Assembly (NCBI RefSeq): GCF_000513895.2
Contig: NZ_CP165783.1
Coordinates: forward strand, 1,178,001-1,242,000
DNA length: 64,000 nt
Source of the DNA: Ensifer sp. WSM1721
GTDB lineage: Bacteria > Pseudomonadota > Alphaproteobacteria > Rhizobiales > Rhizobiaceae
Reading direction: 5' to 3'
In this document: positions 8,168 to 17,859 of the stretch, one piece after another
How positions within the stretch are numbered: position 1 is the stretch's first letter
Layout of the letters: every line of letters begins with the position of its first letter
The notes under the pieces: generated by a model
The model's database searches: none
Seen by the model: the letters and a program-made list of their open reading frames with translations, nothing else
What the model was told of the DNA's origin: nothing
Program-made: the position numbers and the translations under genes

Positions 8168-9100
8168 TCAATCCTGGCCGCCCTGCTGCCATTTGCGGCG
8201 CTGCAGGCCGAAGAAACTGAACATGATGGCGGCGAGCAGGAACGGGATCATGGCAACCGCGATCGCCGCCCCCTCGCCGAGCTGCCCACCCGGAATGCCG
8301 CGCTGGAAAGAAAGCGTCGCCATCAGATGCGTGGCATTGACCGGCCCGCCCTTGGTCAAGACGTAGATCAACTGGAAATCGGTGAAGGTGAAGAGCACCG
8401 AAAAGGTCATTACGACGGCGATGATCGGCGTCAGCATCGGCAGGGTTACATAGCGGAAGCGCTGCCAGCTCGTGGCGCCGTCGAGCGAGGCGGCCTCCTG
8501 CAGCGACGCCGGGATCGTCTGCAGGCCGGCGAGCAGCGAAATCGCGACGAAGGGAATGCCGCGCCAGACATTGGCGGCGATGACCGAGGCGCGCGCGTTC
8601 GTCGGGTCGCCGAGGAAGTTGATCGGGCCATCTATAATGCCGAGCTGCATCAGCGACCAGGAAATGATCGAGAACTGGGAATCGTAGATCCACCAGAAGG
8701 CAAGGGCCGAAAGTACCGTCGGCACCACCCAGGGCAGAAGCACGATCGCGCGGAAGAAGGATTTGAACGGCAGATTCTCGTTGAGCAGTAGCGCCAGCCA
8801 CAGGCCGAGCGCAAACTTCAGGATCGAGGCGACGAAGGTATAGAGAAGCGTGTTGAACACCGAGAGCCAGAAAACGGAATCTCTCGCAAGGAAAACGTAG
8901 TTCTCCAGCCCGATGAAGATGCCGTCGCGGCCGATGCGCGTATCGGTGAAGCCGAGCCAGACGCCGAGGCCGAGCGGATAGGTGAGGAAGCAGATGAGAA
9001 AGACGGCCGCCGGCAGCATGAACAGGAGGCCGAGCACATTGTTGTTCTGCATCAGCGAGGTCGTGGTGGATGGCGGGTTTTCGGACGACGTGATGGACAT
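8168..9100 (-). CDS. Sugar ABC transporter permease (MalF-type)
   Basis: 310 residues, six membrane segments with a short cytoplasmic N-terminus. The EAA motif EAASLDGATSWQRFRYVTL is clear. It pairs with the MalG-type permease 16 bases downstream to make the membrane channel of a CUT1 importer. The solute-binding protein gene is directly upstream. Confidence 0.92.
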   Translation of the reverse strand: MSITSSENPPSTTTSLMQNNNVLGLLFMLPAAVFLICFLTYPLGLGVWLGFTDTRIGRDGIFIGLENYVFLARDSVFWLSVFNTLLYTFVASILKFALGLWLALLLNENLPFKSFFRAIVLLPWVVPTVLSALAFWWIYDSQFSIISWSLMQLGIIDGPINFLGDPTNARASVIAANVWRGIPFVAISLLAGLQTIPASLQEAASLDGATSWQRFRYVTLPMLTPIIAVVMTFSVLFTFTDFQLIYVLTKGGPVNATHLMATLSFQRGIPGGQLGEGAAIAVAMIPFLLAAIMFSFFGLQRRKWQQGGQD

Positions 9101-9196
9101 CGAGCTTCTCCGACGGGACTGAATTGCGTCGGCGGGAGCGGCCGCCGACGCGTTTGCCTGATGTCGTAGCGGCCCCCTCGGGCCGCCACGGGAAGA

Positions 9197-10513
9197 TCAG
9201 ACGCGATAGTAGCGGTTTGCCCGCCGCTCTGCCTCGGCCATCGCGTCTTCCGGCGTCATCTGGCCGGTGACGGCGGTGGCGAACATGTCGACCAGCACAT
9301 AGTCGGCCATCACGCCTGCCGAGGCATAGCCGAGGGGACCTGCATATCCGTTCGGACGCAAGGTCTCGGAAGCCTTTGCATAGGGCGCGTGGATCGGATC
9401 AGCCGTCCAGACCGGGTTGTTGGCGAAAGCTTTCAACGGTTGGCAGCAATAGGCGCTCGAGCCTTCGATCCAGGCATTCATCTGGTCGCCTTCCATCATG
9501 AACTTGATGTAGGCCTTGGCGGCTTCCGGATATTTGCTGTGGTTGAAGAGCAGGATCGAACTCGTCTGATGCAGTTCGACGCTCTGGCCGACGGGGCCGA
9601 TCGGGAAGTTGGTCGTGCGGATGTCCGACGCGAGTTCCGCGAGCGCCGCATCCTTCTTGGCCGCATAGTACAGCGAAACGCCGTTCGCCGTCAGCGAAAC
9701 CTGGCCAGCCAGGAAGGCGCGGTTGTTGTTGATGTCGAGCCAGCTTTCGGTGCCCGGAATGAAGGTCTCGTAGAGCTGTTTTGCATAGTTGATCGCTGCC
9801 AGCGTCTCCGGGCTGTTGACCGTGACCTTGCCGCTCTCGTCGACCATCTTGCCGCCGTGGCTCCAGAGCAGCCAATGGGCATAGTTGTTGCCGTCGCCGA
9901 CGGCCTTGCCGTGCGGGAAGCCGGCCGGCGTGCCCTTGGCTTTCATCGCCTTGCAGAGCTCGAGGAAGCCAGCCGTATCCTTCGGGAACTCGCTGAAGCC
10001 CGCGGCCTTCATGTGGCTGTCGCGGTAGCAGACCGCGTTGCCGATCGCGGTCAGCGGCATGGCGATGAACTTGTCGTCGCGGGTCGCATAGCCCTTTACG
10101 CCGTCGTACCAACCGCCATATTTGTTGCCGAGATAATTGGCGAGCTCGGTGACGTCGACGAGCTTGTCCGGATATTGATGCGCATCGTCGAACCAGCACA
10201 TCACCATGTCCGGGCCGGAGCCGACATTCGCGGCGACGGCGGCCTTCGGCCTGATGTCCTCCCAGCTCTCCTTGTCGATGCGGACCTCGACGCCGGTTGC
10301 CTCGGTGAACTTCTTGGTATTGGCGAGCCAGGCATCCTCGTCGCCCTTGACGAAGGGCGTCCATCTGAGAAGCCTGAGGCTTGCGCCCTCTTCCGGCTTG
10401 TAGCTCGGCTCGGCGGCTTGCGCGAAGGATGGGCGGACCCCGAGCGGCGACAGGCCCGCTATACCGGCAAGCGCCGCGGAACCTGCGAGAAAGTCACGTC
10501 TTTTTATCGGCAT
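9197..10513 (-). CDS. Periplasmic solute-binding protein of the CUT1 importer
   Basis: 438 residues with a twin-arginine signal (MPIKRRDFLAGSAALAG), then a mature extracellular solute-binding fold (family 1: FTEATGVEVRIDKESWED and GPDMVMCWFDDAH near the N-lobe). The ATG at 10513 follows a strong GGAGGA Shine-Dalgarno. A Cys-rich upstream extension is not credible. It delivers substrate to the two downstream permeases. The 148-base space to the ATPase gene could hold an RNA-processing site, but nothing specific was found. Confidence 0.92.
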   Translation of the reverse strand: MPIKRRDFLAGSAALAGIAGLSPLGVRPSFAQAAEPSYKPEEGASLRLLRWTPFVKGDEDAWLANTKKFTEATGVEVRIDKESWEDIRPKAAVAANVGSGPDMVMCWFDDAHQYPDKLVDVTELANYLGNKYGGWYDGVKGYATRDDKFIAMPLTAIGNAVCYRDSHMKAAGFSEFPKDTAGFLELCKAMKAKGTPAGFPHGKAVGDGNNYAHWLLWSHGGKMVDESGKVTVNSPETLAAINYAKQLYETFIPGTESWLDINNNRAFLAGQVSLTANGVSLYYAAKKDAALAELASDIRTTNFPIGPVGQSVELHQTSSILLFNHSKYPEAAKAYIKFMMEGDQMNAWIEGSSAYCCQPLKAFANNPVWTADPIHAPYAKASETLRPNGYAGPLGYASAGVMADYVLVDMFATAVTGQMTPEDAMAEAERRANRYYRV

Positions 10514-10661
10514 TTGGTACTCCTCCTTGAAACAGCGGGAGCATTTCTTCCGGCATTCGCCGTCCCGCTTGGCAAATGCGGCAACTCCGATGCGCGGCCA
10601 TCGCCTGGCATCACCCGCGCGGCACCGAGGAAGGCTCCTCCCCTTCCCCGGCCGCACGGTA

Positions 10662-11729
10662 TCAGTCGAACAGTCGCCGCCCCGTTTCGGCGTCGAACAG
10701 GTGCACATGGGCGCCGTCGATCGAAAGATGGATCGTCTCGCCGGGCTTGGCAGTCACCCGCTCGCGAAACACACAGGTTACGTCGTTGCCACCCAGCCTG
10801 GCGATCATCTGCGTCTCATAGCCAGTCGGTTCGATGACCACGACCTCGGCGGGCAGACCGTTCGGATCGAGGGCCATGTATTCGGGCCTGAGGCCGTAGA
10901 CGAGATCACGGCCGCGAGCGGCTGCAGCCGGCCGGGCGACGGGCAGCGCCGTGCCGTCCGCGGTCATGAAGGCCGCCGGATCTTCGGGGTGAAGCCGTCC
11001 GTGGATCATGTTCATCGCGGGCGAACCGATGAAGCCGGCGACGAAGAGATTGGCGGGATTGTCATAGAGATCGAGCGGCGCGCCGAGCTGCTCGACGATG
11101 CCGTCGTGCATGACGACGATCTTGTCGGCCATAGTCATCGCTTCGATCTGGTCGTGAGTGACGTAGACGGTCGTCGTCTTCAGCCGCTGGTGCAACTCCT
11201 TGATCTCGCCGCGCATAGCGACGCGCAGCTTCGCATCAAGGTTAGAAAGCGGCTCGTCGAAAAGAAACACCTGCGGATCACGCACGATCGCCCGGCCCAT
11301 GGCAACGCGCTGGCGCTGGCCGCCGGAAAGCTGGCGCGGATAGCGGTCGAGCAGTTTCGACAGGCCGAGGATTTCCGCCGCCACGCCGACGCGCTTGTCG
11401 ATCTCGGCCTTCGGCCTGCCCGCCAACATCAGCGAGAAGGCCATGTTGTCGGCGACCGTCATGTGCGGATAGAGCGCGTAGTTCTGGAACACCATGGCGA
11501 TGTCGCGGTCCTTCGGCGGCAGCCGGTTGACCACCCGGTCGCCGATGCGGATCTCGCCGGCGGTGATGTTCTCGAGTCCCGCCAGCATTCTGAGCAAGGT
11601 CGACTTTCCGCAGCCGGACGGACCGACGAGAATAACGAACTCGCCATCCTCGATTTCGATGTTCACGCCCTTGATGACCGGAAAAGCACCGAAGGACTTC
11701 CTGACATCGATGAAATCCACGCCTGCCAT
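10662..11729 (-). CDS. ABC transporter ATP-binding protein (UgpC/MsmK type)
   Basis: 355 residues. Walker A is GPSGCGKST, the signature [14 protein letters not shown], Walker [13 protein letters not shown] and the switch His is in VTHD. The C-terminal TOBE-like extension (from about residue 240) is typical of sugar CUT1 ATPases. I chose the ATG at 11729 (MAGVDF) because GGGAGG lies 7 bases upstream; the ATG at 11744 would sit upstream of that site. First of the transporter genes in this minus-strand operon, 85 bases after the SDR gene. Confidence 0.93.
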   Translation of the reverse strand: MAGVDFIDVRKSFGAFPVIKGVNIEIEDGEFVILVGPSGCGKSTLLRMLAGLENITAGEIRIGDRVVNRLPPKDRDIAMVFQNYALYPHMTVADNMAFSLMLAGRPKAEIDKRVGVAAEILGLSKLLDRYPRQLSGGQRQRVAMGRAIVRDPQVFLFDEPLSNLDAKLRVAMRGEIKELHQRLKTTTVYVTHDQIEAMTMADKIVVMHDGIVEQLGAPLDLYDNPANLFVAGFIGSPAMNMIHGRLHPEDPAAFMTADGTALPVARPAAAARGRDLVYGLRPEYMALDPNGLPAEVVVIEPTGYETQMIARLGGNDVTCVFRERVTAKPGETIHLSIDGAHVHLFDAETGRRLFD

Positions 11730-11814
11730 AGGTATTCCTCCCACAATCTGTATCTGCCTCTGCCGAGCCCTTTATCATTCCCTCTCCGGATATAGGGCAG
11801 GCGCAAGCGTTGAC

Positions 11815-12591
11815 CTATCCGCGACCGACCAGCGGCATCTTTGTCGCCATCACCGTCATCGTCAGCACATTGGCCGAGAGCGGCAGGCTCGCCATGTAGA
11901 CGACGGCCTCGGCGACGTGCTCGACCGGTATCGTCGGCTCGGCGGCGATCTCGCCGCTGGCCTGCAGAACGCCGGTGTTCATCTTTTGCGTCATATCCGT
12001 CGCCGCATTGCCGATGTCGATCTGGCCGCAGGCGATGTCGAATGGCCGCCCATCGAGCGCGGTCGACTTGGTGAGCCCGGTGATCGCATGCTTGGTTGCC
12101 GTGTAGGGCGCGGAGTTGGGCCGGGGCGTCGACGCCGAAATCGAGCCGTTGTTGATGATCCGCCCGCCTCGCGGATCCTGAACCTTCATCAGCCGAAACG
12201 CTTGCTGCGTGCAGAGGAAGGCGCCTGTGAGGTTCGCCGCGAGGATGCCGCTCCATTGCTCGAAGGTCACCTCTTCGAGCGGCACCGGTGGCACGTTCGA
12301 GCCGGCATTGTTGACGAGAAGATCGAGCCGGCCGAATTCCGCCTGGATCGCTCCGAACAGCGCTGCGACCTGATCCGGGTTGCCGACGTCGCAGGCGATT
12401 GCGCGCACGACGCTGCCGGGCCCCGCTGAAATCCCGCCGGCTGCCCGTTCCAGCACGTCCGGACGGCGTCCGGTGATGACGAGGCTATAGCCTTCTGCGC
12501 TCAGCGCTTTGGCGATGCCGCGTCCGACGCCGGTGCCGCCGCCTGTCACCAGCGCGATCTTTCCTTCGCCCGACCTTACAGCTCGCGCCAT
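11815..12591 (-). CDS. Short-chain dehydrogenase/reductase
   Basis: 258-residue classical SDR. The cofactor motif is [16 protein letters not shown] is present (LLVNNAGS), and the catalytic Ser/Tyr/Lys are in NNGSISAS and YTATK. The start at 12591 (MARAVRSG) lies 1 base after the stop of the upstream epimerase-family gene, which implies translational coupling. It probably oxidises a sugar, polyol or sugar-acid intermediate in the pathway fed by the adjacent importer. The substrate is unknown. Confidence 0.88.
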   Translation of the reverse strand: MARAVRSGEGKIALVTGGGTGVGRGIAKALSAEGYSLVITGRRPDVLERAAGGISAGPGSVVRAIACDVGNPDQVAALFGAIQAEFGRLDLLVNNAGSNVPPVPLEEVTFEQWSGILAANLTGAFLCTQQAFRLMKVQDPRGGRIINNGSISASTPRPNSAPYTATKHAITGLTKSTALDGRPFDIACGQIDIGNAATDMTQKMNTGVLQASGEIAAEPTIPVEHVAEAVVYMASLPLSANVLTMTVMATKMPLVGRG

Positions 12592-12592
12592 G

Positions 12593-13576
12593 TCAGATCC
12601 TCCCTCCGAGCTCGTCCTCGATATGGATCCGGATGATCTCGTCGAAATTGCTTTCAGCCGTGAAGCCGAGCTCGCGCGCACGACGCGCATCGAAATTCGT
12701 CGGCCATCCGGAGACGATCGCGGCAATGACCGGATCCGGCTCGCGGCGGATGAGGCCGACGGCCTTCTGGCCGGCGATGCGCCCGAGTGCCTCGATCTCT
12801 TCGCCCACCAGCGCCGAGAGGCCAGGCATCGTCAAATTGCGTCGCGGCCCGATGAGGCTCGTATCCATCCGCGCCGCATGCAGGAAGAATCCCACGGCCG
12901 AACGCGGGCTCGCGAACCAGTGGCGGACGTTTTCCTCCACCGGCAGTATAGCTTCTTTGCCGGCGAGCGGCTCGCGCAGGATATTCGAAAAGAAGCCGGA
13001 GGCGGCCTTGTTGGGCTGGCCGGGGCGAATGCAGATGGTCGGCAGACGGATGCCGATGCCGTCGAACAGGCCGCGCCTCGTATAGTCGGCAAGCAGCAAT
13101 TCGCAGATCGCCTTCTGCGTGCCGTAGCTCGTGAGCGGCGTCGTGAAGAACTCGTCGCCAATCTTTTCCGGGAAAGGCTGGCCGAAAACGGCTATCGAGG
13201 AGGCAAAGATGACGCGCGGGAAGTAAGGCTCCTTGCGGCTCTCGGCGCGGATGGCGTCGAAAAGCGCACGCGTGCCGTCGAGATTGACACGGTAGCCCTT
13301 GTCGAAATCCGCCTCCGCCTCGCCGGAGACGATCGCGGCAAGATGAAAGATCACGTCGGGTCGAGACGACGCGAGCCGCTCGGCGCTGCCTTCCGTCGAG
13401 AGATCGAGCGCGAGGGTTGTCGACATCGAAGAAAAGGCCGGCGGGGCCGAGGGCTCAACCACGTCCGCCAGCGTCACTTTTTCGATGTTCCGGCCGAGCG
13501 CATCCGGCTCGGCGGCGAGCTTCTCGACCAGTTTGCGGCCGATCATGCCGGCCGCGCCTATGACCATGATATGCAT
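12593..13576 (-). CDS. denD: D-erythronate dehydrogenase-like SDR (epimerase family)
   Basis: 327-residue extended SDR. The Rossmann motif GAAGMIGRK is at the N-terminus, followed by [18 protein letters not shown], a pattern I associate with DenD, and the YxxxK motif YGTQK. DenD oxidises D-erythronate to 2-oxo-tetronate (3-dehydro numbering varies), which OtnI, OtnK and OtnC then convert to DHAP. Genes for all three lie within 8 kb here. GGAGGAGG precedes the ATG. Specific function is inferred from motif pattern and context; other NAD-dependent sugar dehydrogenases of the epimerase family remain possible. Confidence 0.7.
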   Translation of the reverse strand: MHIMVIGAAGMIGRKLVEKLAAEPDALGRNIEKVTLADVVEPSAPPAFSSMSTTLALDLSTEGSAERLASSRPDVIFHLAAIVSGEAEADFDKGYRVNLDGTRALFDAIRAESRKEPYFPRVIFASSIAVFGQPFPEKIGDEFFTTPLTSYGTQKAICELLLADYTRRGLFDGIGIRLPTICIRPGQPNKAASGFFSNILREPLAGKEAILPVEENVRHWFASPRSAVGFFLHAARMDTSLIGPRRNLTMPGLSALVGEEIEALGRIAGQKAVGLIRREPDPVIAAIVSGWPTNFDARRARELGFTAESNFDEIIRIHIEDELGGRI

Positions 13577-13620
13577 TCGCGGCGAACCTCCTCCGTTCGG
13601 CCACGCCCGATCCTGCGGGC

Positions 13621-14391
13621 TCAGGTCCCTTTCTGCTTCTGCTTCTTCCCGCCGGCCTCCTTGCCGGCGAGGAGATCCTTGGTCGTCTCATAAATGCGAA
13701 TGAGATGATGGTGAAAGGCGGCGACCACCGCATCACGATCCCGCCGTCTCAGCGCAGCGACGATTTCGCTGTGATCCGCGTAGCTGGCCTCGATCGCGCC
13801 CGGCCGCGACATGGCGCTGCGCCGGTAGTCCATCATATAGGTGTAAAGGTCGGTCACGAAATCGGCGAGCAGCGGATTGCCGCAGGCCCGGTAGATCGCG
13901 ACGTGGAACTCGCGGTCGCAGATCAGGAAGCGCATCGCGTCGTTTCCTGCAAGCTTCTGCGCTTCGAGCAGGCTTTCGAGCTTGCTCAACGTCTCGTCAT
14001 CGATGTTCTCGGCCGCGTCACCCACCACCCTGAGCTCAATGTGCAACCTTGCAGCGTGAACGTCCTCGAGATCGTAGCTGTCGATGGCGTTGGGCGAGGC
14101 GATGGTTACGGTGACGTCGCTGAGATCCACATCGGCGACCCGGCTGCGGCTTCCCTGCGACACCTCGATGATCCCGCGCGCGGCCAGTATCTGGATCGCG
14201 CCCCGCACCGTCTCGCGGCTGACATGCAGCACATTGGCGAGTTCGCGTTCGCCAGGGAGCTCGTCTCCGGGCCTGAGCATATTGGTCGCAACCAGCACCA
14301 TCAGCTTCTCGGCAATCATCTCACGGGCCGTGCGGCGGTCCAGGCCTCGCCCCACCTTTGGCATCTGCGTGAGTATCGGACTGCCAATCAT
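13621..14391 (-). CDS. GntR-family regulator, FCD (FadR-type) subfamily
   Basis: 256 residues: winged helix near the N-terminus (LPGERELANVLHVSRETVRGAI as core, split here only for reference) and an all-helical FCD ligand domain with conserved His/Asp (DREFHVAIYRACGN, YADHSEIVAALRRRD). The ATG at 14391 is preferred over the GTG at 14403 because GTGGAGG makes a good Shine-Dalgarno for the former. It heads the minus-strand operon of dehydrogenases and importer, so it is probably the local repressor responding to a sugar acid. An imperfect inverted repeat lies directly upstream. Confidence 0.88.
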   Translation of the reverse strand: MIGSPILTQMPKVGRGLDRRTAREMIAEKLMVLVATNMLRPGDELPGERELANVLHVSRETVRGAIQILAARGIIEVSQGSRSRVADVDLSDVTVTIASPNAIDSYDLEDVHAARLHIELRVVGDAAENIDDETLSKLESLLEAQKLAGNDAMRFLICDREFHVAIYRACGNPLLADFVTDLYTYMMDYRRSAMSRPGAIEASYADHSEIVAALRRRDRDAVVAAFHHHLIRIYETTKDLLAGKEAGGKKQKQKGT

Positions 14392-14402
14392 CGGCGCCTC
14401 CA

Positions 14403-14431
14403 CTGATCTACTGGTTGGTCCACCGGATCAG
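14403..14431. promoter_or_regulatory. Candidate GntR operator
   Basis: Imperfect palindrome: CTGATC at 14403-14408 pairs with GATCAG at 14426-14431, and the centre has a TGGTCCA core inside GGT...ACC. FadR-type regulators bind GT...AC half-sites. It lies 12 bases upstream of the GntR gene start, consistent with autoregulation. Confidence 0.4.
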
Positions 14432-14550
14432 TAATATGAATAGACGACCTTAAGGAGGCCCCGTCAAGGCTAGTTCGTCGCCGCACTGCATCAAAAGTGA
14501 TGAAGGTTCTTGTTGCAGCGCATAAGAATGTCGACCGAAGGCGGGAGCGC

Positions 14551-15228
14551 TCAGCCGTGGTCATGCCCTTCATGATCGTCATGGGACGGCAGGTCGAGAC
14601 CGAAGGTCTTCACAAGATCGGCGACCTGAGCCGGACTGAGATAGCGCGGGTTCAGGTTGCGCAACAGCAGATAGAGCTTCGCCGTTTCCTCCAGTTCCTC
14701 CGTGGCGAAGACTGCGGCTTCGAGGCTGTCACCCGCCACCACCGGTCCGTGATTGGCAAGCAGCACGGAGGAATATTTGCCCGCAAGCCCGCGGATCGCA
14801 TCGGCGACCGCCGGATCGCCGGGGCGGTAATAGGGCACCAGCGCGGTCTCGCCGGCACGCATGAGATAATAGGGCGTCATCGGCGGCAGAGCGGCGCGCG
14901 GATCGATTTCAGGCAGCATCGTCAGCGCCACCGCATGGGTCGAATGAAGGTGGACGATCGCCCGCGCGCTGCCGCGGGTGTCGTAAAGGGCGGAATGAAG
15001 AGGGATTTCCTTCGTGGGCTTGTCGCCCGAGACGAGCTCGCCGCCAGCGTCGAGCCGCGAGATGCGGGCGGGATCGAGAAAGCCGAGTGAGGCGTTGGTG
15101 GGCGTCACGAGCCAGCCGCCATCATCGAGCCTGAGCGATATGTTGCCGGAGGAGCCGGGGGTCAGGCCCCGTTCGAACAGGGACCGGCCATAGCGGCAGA
15201 TTTCCTCGCGAAGACGGGCATCGGACAT
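14551..15228 (-). CDS. otnC: 3-oxo-tetronate 4-phosphate decarboxylase-like class II aldolase
   Basis: 225-residue class II (fuculose-phosphate) aldolase fold. Metal-binding histidines are in HLHSTHA, with a further His in LLANHGPVV. The N-terminal GLTPGSSGNIS phosphate-binding motif is intact. In L-threonate and D-erythronate catabolism OtnC decarboxylates 3-oxo-tetronate 4-phosphate to dihydroxyacetone phosphate. Its partners LtnD, OtnI and OtnK are divergently encoded from 17.9 kb. The C-terminus is His/Asp-rich (HDDHEGHDHG). The gene lies 16 bases after the LacI stop, so both share one transcript. Confidence 0.85.
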   Translation of the reverse strand: MSDARLREEICRYGRSLFERGLTPGSSGNISLRLDDGGWLVTPTNASLGFLDPARISRLDAGGELVSGDKPTKEIPLHSALYDTRGSARAIVHLHSTHAVALTMLPEIDPRAALPPMTPYYLMRAGETALVPYYRPGDPAVADAIRGLAGKYSSVLLANHGPVVAGDSLEAAVFATEELEETAKLYLLLRNLNPRYLSPAQVADLVKTFGLDLPSHDDHEGHDHG

Positions 15229-15244
15229 TGGAGATCCTTTCAGT

Positions 15245-16249
15245 TCAGGCAGTCGCGCCTTCGATGAGTTCGAAACCGAGGTCGATCACTTGCGGCGGAG
15301 CGTTCGCCACCACGAGTTCGGCCGCGACCCGGCCGGTCGCAACGCGCGGCGTGCGGATGGTCGAGAGCGGCTGCGGCGTCACCCGGCCGATATCGAGGCC
15401 ATTGTAACCGAAGATCGCCAATTGCGAGGGAATCGAGATTCCCTGGGCGAGGCAGTGGAAGTAGCCGCCGAGAGCCATGTCGTCGTTCGAAAAATAGACC
15501 GCATCAAGATCGGGTTGTCTCGCAAGCAGCCGCTCGAGCCCCAGCCGCCCGCTCTCCACCGACGAAGCGCCCGCGTGAATTTCCCGGTCGACGAGCGGAA
15601 AACCGGCCGAACCGAGCGTCTCGCAGAAGCCGCCAAAGCGCTTTCCGGCGCGGGTGTCGCGCTGAAGGTCATGGCCGACATAGCCGATCCGGCGATAGCC
15701 GCGCTTCAACAGGAACTCGGCGCTTGCGCGGCCGGCTGCCGCGTTGGAAAAGCCGACGGCCAGGTCAACCGGAGAGCCATCGAGATCGAGCAGTTCCACG
15801 ACCCGGCAGCCGCTCGCGCGCAGCCTCTTGAGCGTGCCTTCGCTGTGCTCGAAGCCCGCCAGCATCACCGCCGTCGGCCGCCAGGCGAGCATCGCGGCGA
15901 CGAGCGCCTCCTCCTGCTCCGGATCGTAGTCCGTCACGGAAAAGACCGCCTGATACTGGTGCGCCTCCAACACGGCACTCGCGCCGCGCAGCACGTCCGG
16001 GAAGACGATGTTGGAGAGCGACGGGATCACAAAGGCGACGAGACGCGATCCGGCGGATGCGAGCGTTCCGGCAATCCGGTTCGGCACATAGCCGAGCCTT
16101 TCTACCGCCTCCATCACCCGGTCCCGTGTCTTCTTGGAAAAGGAGCCGTGATTGCGAAGGACGCGCGAGACGGTGCTCTCGCCGACGCCGGCTGCGGCCG
16201 CGACCTCGGCAAGTGTTACCGTCGTCTGGTGCTTAAAGTCGAAAGTCAC
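15245..16249 (-). CDS. LacI-family repressor of the tetronate locus
   Basis: 334 residues. The N-terminal helix-turn-helix reads TLAEVAAAAGVGESTVSRVL, followed by hinge and periplasmic-binding-protein-like ligand domain (FVIPSLSNIVFPDVLRGA). A GTG start at 16249 is chosen: GGGAG lies 8 bases upstream and the HTH then sits at the usual distance from the N-terminus. An ATG at 16321 would add 24 Gly/Arg-rich residues and lacks a ribosome site. It is cotranscribed with otnC. Three LacI-type palindromes in the divergent promoter region are its probable operators. Confidence 0.88.
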   Translation of the reverse strand: MTFDFKHQTTVTLAEVAAAAGVGESTVSRVLRNHGSFSKKTRDRVMEAVERLGYVPNRIAGTLASAGSRLVAFVIPSLSNIVFPDVLRGASAVLEAHQYQAVFSVTDYDPEQEEALVAAMLAWRPTAVMLAGFEHSEGTLKRLRASGCRVVELLDLDGSPVDLAVGFSNAAAGRASAEFLLKRGYRRIGYVGHDLQRDTRAGKRFGGFCETLGSAGFPLVDREIHAGASSVESGRLGLERLLARQPDLDAVYFSNDDMALGGYFHCLAQGISIPSQLAIFGYNGLDIGRVTPQPLSTIRTPRVATGRVAAELVVANAPPQVIDLGFELIEGATA

Positions 16250-16337
16250 TTTGCGCTCACTCCCGAGAGCCCGCCATCGCTCGCCATAGATGCCTTCGAC
16301 ACCGCAGCCCTGCCCTTCCATTCAATAGACCGAATTT

Positions 16338-16408
16338 TTGGCAGCGCTACCATTTTTTGATTGGCAGCGCTGCCAAGATGGTCTACCTAATATTGGCAGC
16401 GCTGCCAA
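16338..16408. promoter_or_regulatory. Triple LacI operator array
   Basis: Three copies of a 16-base palindrome: TTGGCAGCGCTACCAT (16338-16353, two mismatches), TTGGCAGCGCTGCCAA (16361-16376, perfect) and TTGGCAGCGCTGCCAA (16393-16408, perfect). The central GC step and length are typical LacI/GalR operators. Start-to-start spacings are 23 and 32 bases. They lie between the lacI-otnC and MFS-ltnD-otnI-otnK transcripts and probably control both. Confidence 0.85.
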
Positions 16409-16473
16409 CCATGGTAGTGCGCCATGTCGGGAAGTGGCGAGGGCCTGACAAATTCTGAAGGAGGAGGATAATC

Positions 16474-17790
16474 ATGACCCTGCAAACGCAGGCGCCAGCC
16501 GATGGCGCATATTTCGAACGCGCGCTGGAGGATCGGGCCTATGCCAAGGTTTTCTGGAGAATCGTTCCATTCCTGATGCTGTGCTACGTGGTCGCCTATC
16601 TCGACCGCGTCAATGTCGGCTTCGCCAAGCTGCAGATGTCGAGCGAACTCGGCCTGTCGGAAGCGGCCTATGGCATCGGTGCCGGCATCTTCTTCATCGG
16701 CTACTTTTTCTTCGAGCTGCCGAGCAACGTCATTCTGAACAAGGTCGGCGCGCGCGTCTGGATCGCCCGCATTATGATCACCTGGGGCATCATCTCTGCC
16801 GCCTTCATGTTCACCTCCTCGGAAATGGTCTTCTATGTCCTGCGCTTCCTGCTGGGGGTCGCCGAGGCGGGATTCTTTCCCGGCATCATCCTCTATCTGA
16901 CGTCCTGGTACCCGGCGCATCGGCGTGCGAAGATCATCGCCACCTTCATGTCGGCGATCCCGATTTCTGCCATCTTCGGCAATCCGCTCTCCGGCCTCAT
17001 CATAGACAGCTTCCACGGAAGCCACGGCCTTTCCGGCTGGCAATGGATGTTCCTGATCGAAGCGATACCGGCTGTTCTCCTCGGCATCGTCACCTTCTTC
17101 TATCTCGATGACAGAATTGGCGACGCGAAGTGGCTCACGGACAAGGAGAAGAGCGTGCTCGCCGTCAACATCAGCGCTGAGAACCGGACGAAAGCATCGA
17201 GCCCGCACAGCATCGGCGCCACTATAACCGACCGCCGCGTCTGGCTGATGTGCCTCATCTATTTCTGCTTCGTGCTCGGGCAGTACGGCCTCAATTTCTG
17301 GATGCCGACGATGGTGAAGGCGTCCGGCGTGACGGGCAATCTTCAGATCGGCCTGATCTCCGCCATCCCCTATATCTGCACCTTCATCGCCATGCTGGCG
17401 CTCGGGCGCTCCTCGGATCGGCTGCGCGAGCGGCGTTGGCATCTCGTCGTGCCGGCCTTGATCGCCGCCGGCGGTTTCGCCGCTGCGACGATGGCGGGCA
17501 GCACGACGGCGGCCATCATCTGCCTTTCCCTCGCCGCCGCCGGCGCGATCAGTTGCGCGCCGCTCTTCTGGTCCCTGCCGACAGCCTTTTTGGCCGGCAC
17601 GGGGGCTGCCGCCGGCATCGCCTGGATCAATTCGGTCGGCAATCTTGCCGGTTTTCTCGGACCGTTTATGGTCGGCTATCTGAAGGACTTCACCGGCAGC
17701 AACAGCGCCGGCATGTATTTCCTTGCCGCCGTTCTCGTTGTCGGCGCGCTCGCCGTGCTGGCGGTCCCTGCCAAGACCGTCAATCGCTAG
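16474..17790 (+). CDS. MFS transporter, anion:cation symporter family
   Basis: 438 residues with 12 predicted membrane helices. The family pattern MLCYVVAYLDRVNVGFAKL and FIGYFFFELPSNVIL matches the ACS group (phthalate, glucarate, tartrate-type carboxylate symporters). It heads the plus-strand transcript before ltnD, otnI and otnK, directly downstream of the three LacI operators, so it is the likely tetronate (L-threonate or D-erythronate) uptake carrier. GGAGGAGG precedes the ATG. Confidence 0.9.
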   Translation: MTLQTQAPADGAYFERALEDRAYAKVFWRIVPFLMLCYVVAYLDRVNVGFAKLQMSSELGLSEAAYGIGAGIFFIGYFFFELPSNVILNKVGARVWIARIMITWGIISAAFMFTSSEMVFYVLRFLLGVAEAGFFPGIILYLTSWYPAHRRAKIIATFMSAIPISAIFGNPLSGLIIDSFHGSHGLSGWQWMFLIEAIPAVLLGIVTFFYLDDRIGDAKWLTDKEKSVLAVNISAENRTKASSPHSIGATITDRRVWLMCLIYFCFVLGQYGLNFWMPTMVKASGVTGNLQIGLISAIPYICTFIAMLALGRSSDRLRERRWHLVVPALIAAGGFAAATMAGSTTAAIICLSLAAAGAISCAPLFWSLPTAFLAGTGAAAGIAWINSVGNLAGFLGPFMVGYLKDFTGSNSAGMYFLAAVLVVGALAVLAVPAKTVNR

Positions 17791-17859
17791 ACGCTCAAAC
17801 GATGCCCCTCCGGCGGTTGTCCGGAGGGAATTTCCGAATTCGCCACGGGAGACGTTGCC

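Noticed and set aside
10527..11795. 422-codon plus-strand frame opposite the CUT1 ATPase
   Set aside because: Antisense of an ATPase with intact Walker motifs.
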